Shown: positions 58,551-64,000 of the stretch, piece after piece
How the letters are laid out: each line of letters starts with the position of its first letter
How positions within the stretch are numbered: position 1 is the stretch's first letter
Assembly (NCBI RefSeq): GCF_900107415.1
Contig: NZ_FNPX01000005.1
Coordinates: forward strand, 124,001-188,000
DNA from: Jannaschia faecimaris
GTDB lineage: Bacteria; Pseudomonadota; Alphaproteobacteria; Rhodobacterales; Rhodobacteraceae
Direction of reading: 5' to 3'
Length of the DNA: 64,000 bases
The notes under the pieces: generated by a model
Told to the model about the DNA's origin: nothing
The model's database searches: none
What the model saw: only the letters and a program-made list of their open reading frames with translations
Made by a program: the position numbers and the translations under genes

Positions 58551-59629
58551 ACCGCCACCCCGCGCCCAAACCGCATGCGGAAATTCGTCAACACATCCAC
58601 GGCCAGCAGAAAGAACAGCAACATCCCCTGAAACGCCGAGATCGCCGCCGAAGGCAGGCCAAGGTTGGCCGAGGCCGATTCTCCGCCCACATACGTCAGC
58701 GCCATCAACAGCCCCGCGGCTACGATGCCCAGTGGGTTCAACCGGCCGAGGAACGCCACGATGATCGCCGTGAAGCCATAGCCGGATGCGAAGTCGATGC
58801 TGATCTGTCCCGCCGGACCCGTCACCTCGAATAGGCCCGCAAGCCCGGCCAGCATCCCCGACAACCCGAGGCAAAACACGACCAGCCGCGCCGTGTTCAC
58901 GCCCCCGAACCGCGCGGCCCGTGGCGCAGCCCCCGCCAGCCGGATCTGGAACCCCATCAGGTGCCGCGCCAGCATGACATAGGCGAAGATCACCGCGATC
59001 AGCGCGGCAACTACGCCCCAGTGCATTCCCGTGCCCGTGATAAGTTCCGGGTTGGCCGACGCCTCCCACCGCGAAAGGTTGCGCGAGCCGGGAAACCCGA
59101 CGGCATCCGGGTTGCGCAGCCAATTGACGGCGGCCGACGCCAGCAGGTTCTCGGCCACGTAGACCAGCATCAGCGACACCAGGATCTCGTTAGTTCCAAA
59201 CTTCACCTTGAGCAGTGCGGGGATCATGGCCCAGGCGATCCCGCCCAGTGCCCCGCAGATCACCATGAACGGAAAGATGAGCCAGCTTTCGGACGGATAG
59301 AACGCCAGTCCCGCCGCCGCCCCGCAGATTGCGCCGACGATGTACTGCCCCTCGGCCCCGATATTCCAGACGCCCGCGCGAAATCCCATCGACAGACCCA
59401 CCGCGATCAGGATTAGCGGACCCGCCTTCACCAGAAGTTGCCCGCGGAAGTACCACGCGAACTCCCCGAAAACCGGATCCCAGAAGATCGTCCGCAGCGC
59501 CTCTGCCGGGTTCTTGCCCAACGCGGAGAACATCAGCGCGCCGGCCACCATCGTCAGCGCGACCGCCAGCACCGGCGAGGCGGCACCCCAGCCCCGTGAC
59601 GGCGTCGGTCTGCGTTCCAGCCGGATCAT
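58547..59629 (-). CDS. BMP-type ABC transporter permease (first)
   Basis: A 360-residue permease with about nine to ten predicted helices. LSMGFRAGVWNIGAEGQYIVG (about residues 78-98) and the cytoplasmic loop GFQIRLAGAAPRAARFGGVN (about 220-240) match YufP-type nucleoside permeases. It is the partner of the permease at 56935-57864. ATG 59629 follows the ATPase by 72 bases. Confidence 0.93.
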   Translation of the reverse strand: MIRLERRPTPSRGWGAASPVLAVALTMVAGALMFSALGKNPAEALRTIFWDPVFGEFAWYFRGQLLVKAGPLILIAVGLSMGFRAGVWNIGAEGQYIVGAICGAAAGLAFYPSESWLIFPFMVICGALGGIAWAMIPALLKVKFGTNEILVSLMLVYVAENLLASAAVNWLRNPDAVGFPGSRNLSRWEASANPELITGTGMHWGVVAALIAVIFAYVMLARHLMGFQIRLAGAAPRAARFGGVNTARLVVFCLGLSGMLAGLAGLFEVTGPAGQISIDFASGYGFTAIIVAFLGRLNPLGIVAAGLLMALTYVGGESASANLGLPSAAISAFQGMLLFFLLAVDVLTNFRMRFGRGVAV

Positions 59630-59701
59630 TCCCGAACCGCCGAACGTCCGACGCGGATCACCCGTCCGTCACCCGCTTGGAATACGTGATTTTCCCGGCT
59701 C

Positions 59702-61216
59702 TCAGACATGCGCCACCTCCATGTCATGCGCCCCGCCCAGCATCAGGCCGATTTTCTCCATCGTCAGGGTGTTGGTGGGCACGATTTCCCCCAGACGACC
59801 GCCGTTCAGGGCCGCGAACCGGTCGGATATCTCCAGCAGTTCATCAAGGTCCTGGCTGATCACCACGATCGCCGCACCTTGCCCCGCCAGGTCCAGAAGG
59901 GCCTGTCGAATGGCCGACGCGGCCAACGCATCCACGCCCCAGGTCGGCTGATTGACGACAAGAACACGCGGGTCCTGCAACACCTCGCGCCCGATGACGA
60001 ACTTCTGCAAGTTGCCCCCGGAAAGCGACCGCGCCGCGACCTGCGCGGATGGAGTACGGACGTCGAATTTCTCAATTATTTCATCGGCAAATATCCGCGC
60101 CTTGCTCCAGTTCAGGAACCCGTTCGACAGCATCCCCTTGCGCGCGGCCCCGGTCAGCGCAGCGTTCTCGATCAGCGTCATGTCGGGCACGGCGGCATGG
60201 CCCAGACGCTCCTCCGGCCCGGTCAGCAACCCCGCCGCCCGCCGCGCGGTCGGGGCCAGTCGCGACATGTCCGCCCCATTCAGCGTGACCGCACCCCTAG
60301 CCGTCAGCCGCTCGCCCGAGAGCGCGGCCAGAAGCTCGTCCTGACCATTGCCCGCGACCCCACCGATGCCCAGAACTTCGCCCGCGCGAACCGTTAGGTT
60401 GACGTCCCGCAAGGGCGTGCCGAACTGGGACGCGGGTGGCATGGACAAGGCGTTGACTTGCAGCACGGTTTCCCCCGCCTTCCCACCCGCCGCCTTGGGC
60501 GCGGTCAGCTTGGTTCCGACCATCTGCTCGGCCAGTTCAGCAGCCGTCGCCTGACGTGGGTCAGTCTCTCCGACGACCTTGCCGCCGCGCAGGATCGTGG
60601 CCGCATCGCACAGGGCGCGGATCTCCTCCAGCTTGTGCGAAATATAAAGGATTGATGTCCCCTCGCTCGAAAGCTTACGCAATGTCGCGAACAGGATTTC
60701 AACCTCCTGCGGGGTCAGAACGGAGGTCGGTTCGTCCATGATCAGAAGGCTGGGATCCTGCAACAAGCAGCGAATGATCTCAACGCGTTGACGCTCCCCG
60801 GCGGACAGGTCGCCGACACGGCGATCCGGATCCAGCGGAAGACCGTATTCTTCTGACACATCGCGAATACGGGCCGCCAGATCGCGCAATTTCGGTGGGT
60901 TCTCCATGCCGAGAGCCACGTTTTCGGCCACGGAAAGCGCTTCAAAAAGGCTGAAATGCTGGAACACCATCGCCACGCCCGACGCCCGCGCCGCGCGCGG
61001 CTCGACCGGGGCATAGCGCGCGCCCTTCAGGGTCATCGTACCGCGGTCGGGCTTGACCAGGCCGTAGATCGTCTTGACGAGCGTCGACTTGCCCGCACCG
61101 TTCTCGCCCAACAGGGCATGCACACCGCCCGCGCGGATCTTGAAGGATACATCGGAGTTGGCGACCACGCCGGGGTAGGCCTTGGTCAGGCCGTCAAGCT
61201 CCAGAAGAATGGTCAC
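59702..61216 (-). CDS. BMP-type ABC transporter ATPase (two nucleotide-binding domains)
   Basis: A 504-residue double ATPase energising the importer. The first domain has Walker A GENGAGKSTLVK (about residues 37-48), signature LSAGERQRVEI and Walker B LLIMDEPTSV. The second has a degenerate Walker A (GVAGNGQDELLAAL, about 277-290) and signature LSGGNLQKFVI, as usual for this family. The start is GTG 61216, overlapping the xdhC stop (GTGA). Confidence 0.94.
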   Translation of the reverse strand: MTILLELDGLTKAYPGVVANSDVSFKIRAGGVHALLGENGAGKSTLVKTIYGLVKPDRGTMTLKGARYAPVEPRAARASGVAMVFQHFSLFEALSVAENVALGMENPPKLRDLAARIRDVSEEYGLPLDPDRRVGDLSAGERQRVEIIRCLLQDPSLLIMDEPTSVLTPQEVEILFATLRKLSSEGTSILYISHKLEEIRALCDAATILRGGKVVGETDPRQATAAELAEQMVGTKLTAPKAAGGKAGETVLQVNALSMPPASQFGTPLRDVNLTVRAGEVLGIGGVAGNGQDELLAALSGERLTARGAVTLNGADMSRLAPTARRAAGLLTGPEERLGHAAVPDMTLIENAALTGAARKGMLSNGFLNWSKARIFADEIIEKFDVRTPSAQVAARSLSGGNLQKFVIGREVLQDPRVLVVNQPTWGVDALAASAIRQALLDLAGQGAAIVVISQDLDELLEISDRFAALNGGRLGEIVPTNTLTMEKIGLMLGGAHDMEVAHV

Positions 61217-62097
61217 GCGGTCGTCTCCCCTGTCGTCTCGGCGGACAACTGCCGAGAGAGTAAACTGGCCGCGACGCCGACGGCAATGGCTTGCGGATGT
61301 TTCCCCAGCGCAAGGTCACCGATCGGGCAGGTGATGCGCGCGATTGCCTCTTCGCTGTGCCCCAATGCGACGAGCCTGCTTCTGAACCTTGCCCATTTCG
61401 TCGCCGACCCGATCAGCCCGCAGAACGCGAACCCTCGCAAAAGTGCCGCATGGCAAAGTGCCAGGTCGATATCGTGGCTGTAACTCAGGATGATATGTTC
61501 GGCATCCTTCGGCGCGTGGGCCATCGCACGGGGCATGTCTGCCGCCACCAGCCTGCTGACACCCTCCGGTACAGCGGGAAAGCGGCCGGGCGTGTCATCC
61601 ACCCAGCGGACCGCGAAATCCGGCAAGGGTGCCAGAATGTTGACCAAGGCCGCACCCACGTGCCCCGCGCCCCAGACCCAGACCACGCGCGCCGGGACAA
61701 AGGTCTCCTCGCGCAGCCAGCCGTCCCGAAACGTGAAACCGGTCATATCCGGGCAGGCCAACGCACCTTCGACCCGGCGAATCCAGGGATCGGGTGGCGT
61801 GTCGTCCAGACGCTCGATGACCAGCGTGACCGCACCCCCACAGCATTGGCCGAGCGCAGGGCCGAGTGGAAGGCGCATCACCCTGCTCCTCCCGTCGCGC
61901 AAAACGTCCAGCGCGGCGCGCATGGCCTGCCATTCAAGTGCCCCGCCACCAATGGTGCCATCGTTGCCATCGGCCCAAACCACCATCGACGTTCCCCGCC
62001 CGCGCGGCACGGATCCACGGACCCCTACCACAAGCACGCGGGCAACCGGCCCATGAACCGCAATCAAGGTGCCCAGACGCGCGGCGTCCAACGTCAC
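61213..62097 (-). CDS. xdhC: xanthine dehydrogenase accessory protein XdhC
   Basis: A 294-residue chaperone that prepares the sulfurated molybdenum cofactor for xanthine dehydrogenase. The N-terminal XdhC/CoxI domain has VRGSVPRGRGTSMVVW and GTIGGGALEW (about residues 27-60), and QCCGGAVTLV. The C-terminal Rossmann domain starts VWVWGAGHVGAALV (about 150-163). The start is GTG 62097, overlapping the xdhB TGA (GTGA). Confidence 0.94.
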   Translation of the reverse strand: MTLDAARLGTLIAVHGPVARVLVVGVRGSVPRGRGTSMVVWADGNDGTIGGGALEWQAMRAALDVLRDGRSRVMRLPLGPALGQCCGGAVTLVIERLDDTPPDPWIRRVEGALACPDMTGFTFRDGWLREETFVPARVVWVWGAGHVGAALVNILAPLPDFAVRWVDDTPGRFPAVPEGVSRLVAADMPRAMAHAPKDAEHIILSYSHDIDLALCHAALLRGFAFCGLIGSATKWARFRSRLVALGHSEEAIARITCPIGDLALGKHPQAIAVGVAASLLSRQLSAETTGETTA

Positions 62098-64000
62098 GAA
62101 ACTGCCCGTACCGCGCCCAGCACCCGCTCCGCCGTGGCGGGCGCGTCCAAGTCCGGATAGGCAGGGCCACAGGCCGCGATCGCATTCGAAAGGGCCATCA
62201 GAACGCTTATCCCATGCATGAACGGTGGCTCGCCCACCGCTTTGGAGCGATAGATCGTCTCCTCCCGGTTGGCGGCCTGCCAAAGATCCACGTTGAACAC
62301 GGGCGGCAGATCCGACGCACAGGGGATCTTGTAGGTCGATGGCGCGTGCGTGCGCAGGCGGCCCTTGTCATCCCAAACCAGTTCTTCTGTCGTAAGCCAG
62401 CCCGCCCCCTGCACGAAGCCGCCCTCGATCTGACCCAAGTCCAGCGCCGGGTTCAGCGAAGCCCCGGCGTCGTGCAGGATATCCGTCCGCAGGATGCGGT
62501 TTTCCCCGGTCAGTGTGTCAATCACTACCTCGGAACAGGCCGCGCCGTAAGCGAAGTAGTAAAACGGCCGACCCCAACCCGCTTCCCGATCCCAGCTAAT
62601 CTCGGGCGTGGCGTAGAAGCCGGTGGACGATAGCGAGACGCGCCCTGCATAGGCCATCGCGGCTGCTTTCTCGAAAGGGTAGACCTCACCGCCGACCGTC
62701 ACGCAATCATCGGCGAAGACCACCTTTGCCGCGTCCGCTTGATGCGCCTGGGCCAGGAAGTCGGCGATCCGGTCCCGGATGGTGTCGCAGGCGGCCTTGA
62801 CCGCCATCCCGTTCAGATCCGCCCCCGATGACGCCGCCGTGGCCGAGGTATTGGGCACCTTGGACGTGTCCGTCGCCGCCACTTTTACGCGCGCGACATC
62901 ACACCCGAACCGGTCGGCGGCCACTTGTACGACCTTGGAATGCAGGCCCTGCCCCATCTCGGTGCCACCGTGGTTCAGGTGGATCGACCCGTCCGCATAC
63001 ACGTGCACCAGCGCGCCCGCCTGGTTCAAATGCGTGAGCGTGAAGGAAATCCCGAACTTCACCGGGGTCAGTGCAATGCCCCGTTTCAGCACCGCATTGG
63101 CAGCGTTCCAGTCAGCCACGCGCGCCTTGCGTTCGGCATAATTGCACGTCTCGGCCAATCGCGACGTCAACGCACCCAGACAGAAGTCGGTGACCTGCTG
63201 ACCGTAATGGGTGCGACCCGTCTTCTTCGTTTCAGAAATATCCCCGCCGGAGGCTCCGATCTCACCGATCGTATCGGCGTAGAAATTCCGCAACCTCACC
63301 TGCAACGGGTCCAGACCCGTCACATGCGCCACGTGGTCCATCACCCGCTCGATCCCCAGCATCCCCTGCGGCCCACCGAATCCCCGAAAGGCAGTGGCCG
63401 ATTGCGTGTTCGTGCGCAGCCGCCAGCTCTCGATGGACATCGCGGGGATGTCGTACGCGTTGTCGGCGTGCAGCATGGCGCGGTCGGCCACCGGCAACGA
63501 CAGATCCTGCGCCCAGCCGCAGCGCGTCCAATGTTTGAATTTCACCGCCAGCACACGGCCCCGGTCGTCGTGACCGACTTCGTAGGCGATGCGGAAATCG
63601 TGCCGCTTTCCGGTCACGATGAAATCGTCATCGCGGTCATAACGCATTCGACAGGCACGCCCCGTCAGCCGCGCGGCCAGTGCAGAGGCGATGGCCAGCG
63701 CGTTACCCTGGCTTTCCTTGCCGCCGAACCCGCCGCCCATGCGCCGCACCTCCGAGCGCACGGCATGCATCGGCACGCCCAACGCATCGGCGACCTTGTG
63801 CTGAATCTCGGTCGGATGCTGGGTGGAGGTGAAGACATGCATCTCCCCGGCCTCTGACGGCACGGCAAGCGCGGCCTGCCCTTCAAGGTAGAAATGCTCC
63901 TGCCCGCCCATCTCGATCTGGCTGGTCAGGACGTGGGGTGCCGCGGCCAGCGCCGCCTCCACATCGCCATCGGTCCAGACGCGGGGACCGCCGTCGAACC
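62094..64000 (-). CDS. xdhB: xanthine dehydrogenase molybdopterin-binding subunit (5' end cut by window edge)
   Basis: The molybdenum subunit that oxidises hypoxanthine/xanthine to urate; 635 residues are visible. Motifs in order are QEHFYLEGQAALAVP, RRMGGGFGGKESQGN, AFRGFGGPQGMLGIE, LNHGGTEMGQGLHSK, and SKAVGEPPFMHG with the catalytic Glu. The N-terminus lies beyond 64000. A loop after LRNFYADT holds GASGGDISETKKTG, encoded by a dispersed repeat (63236-63254). It heads the visible operon with xdhC and the BMP importer. Confidence 0.95.
   Translation of the reverse strand, partial: FDGGPRVWTDGDVEAALAAAPHVLTSQIEMGGQEHFYLEGQAALAVPSEAGEMHVFTSTQHPTEIQHKVADALGVPMHAVRSEVRRMGGGFGGKESQGNALAIASALAARLTGRACRMRYDRDDDFIVTGKRHDFRIAYEVGHDDRGRVLAVKFKHWTRCGWAQDLSLPVADRAMLHADNAYDIPAMSIESWRLRTNTQSATAFRGFGGPQGMLGIERVMDHVAHVTGLDPLQVRLRNFYADTIGEIGASGGDISETKKTGRTHYGQQVTDFCLGALTSRLAETCNYAERKARVADWNAANAVLKRGIALTPVKFGISFTLTHLNQAGALVHVYADGSIHLNHGGTEMGQGLHSKVVQVAADRFGCDVARVKVAATDTSKVPNTSATAASSGADLNGMAVKAACDTIRDRIADFLAQAHQADAAKVVFADDCVTVGGEVYPFEKAAAMAYAGRVSLSSTGFYATPEISWDREAGWGRPFYYFAYGAACSEVVIDTLTGENRILRTDILHDAGASLNPALDLGQIEGGFVQGAGWLTTEELVWDDKGRLRTHAPSTYKIPCASDLPPVFNVDLWQAANREETIYRSKAVGEPPFMHGISVLMALSNAIAACGPAYPDLDAPATAERVLGAVRAVS
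63236..63254. repeat. short dispersed GC-rich element inside xdhB
   Basis: AAATATCCCCGCCGGAGGC matches the intergenic element at 25039-25057 at 17 of 19 bases. Read on the minus strand it encodes ASGGDIS in a loop of XdhB. This suggests the element inserted into coding sequence and was tolerated. Confidence 0.5.

Overview
The window is a gene-dense, GC-rich chromosomal segment of an alphaproteobacterium, most likely family Rhodobacteraceae (Roseobacter group). The evidence is the complex I (nuo) cluster with its Rhodobacteraceae-type accessory genes (DUF5333, DUF5337, a NuoE with a long C-terminal extension), the short-form HisG paired with HisZ, PtsP-type PTS, DenD/adenosine kinase neighbours, and dispersed AAATA-YY-CCCGCCGGAGGC elements. 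I see no tRNA, rRNA, CRISPR array, insertion sequence or phage genes.

Region 1 (1-18111, almost all minus strand) is the nuo cluster read from right to left: nuoA, then an inserted plus-strand arsR-permease pair, then nuoB, nuoC, NTF2-like, small membrane protein, nuoD, nuoE, membrane-anchored H3TH protein, DUF5337, nuoF, lipoprotein, MAPEG protein, DUF5333-like, lipoprotein, DUF5333, nuoG, lipoprotein, nuoH, micro-ORF, nuoI, CMD-like, nuoJ, nuoK and nuoL (cut by the window edge). Many genes overlap by 1-4 bases, so the accessory genes are probably translated with the complex I subunits. Three of the exported accessory proteins are paralogues of each other, and the C-terminal domain of NuoE recurs in its downstream neighbour.

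Region 2 (18164-20190) holds an SH3 protein and a lytic transglycosylase. Region 3 (20284-29149) is a leucine/isovalerate degradation operon: isovaleryl-CoA dehydrogenase, both methylcrotonyl-CoA carboxylase subunits, an enoyl-CoA hydratase suited to the methylglutaconyl step and HMG-CoA lyase. It is interleaved with two LprI-like exported proteins, a 46-residue micro-ORF, an ASCH protein and a glutathione transferase. A good sigma-70-like promoter with a perfect inverted repeat just downstream lies before the first gene.

Region 4 (29387-37524) carries a DegT-family aminotransferase and Gph-like phosphatase, divergent from glmU-glmS (UDP-GlcNAc synthesis) and an AlkD-like protein, then a DUF2189 membrane protein and lysC. 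Region 5 (37666-43687) has ptsP, a DUF1330 protein, a GntR/FCD regulator with a candidate operator, an OmpA-like lipoprotein with a clear terminator, an AraC-alkyltransferase fusion and nth. Region 6 (43781-50707) has adenosine kinase, DenD-like dehydrogenase, a cytochrome P450, SlyX and hisS-hisZ-hisG; hisS contains a low-GC internal block that appears to be an insertion.

Region 7 (50704-55705) has a DUF938 methyltransferase, an FAD oxidoreductase, an aldo/keto reductase and a LacI regulator divergent from a phytanoyl-CoA dioxygenase-family gene. Region 8 (55813-64000, minus) is a purine uptake and oxidation operon: xdhB (cut by the window edge), xdhC, then a BMP-type ABC importer (ATPase, two permeases, binding protein) with two unrecognised small membrane proteins between the permeases, ending in a strong terminator.
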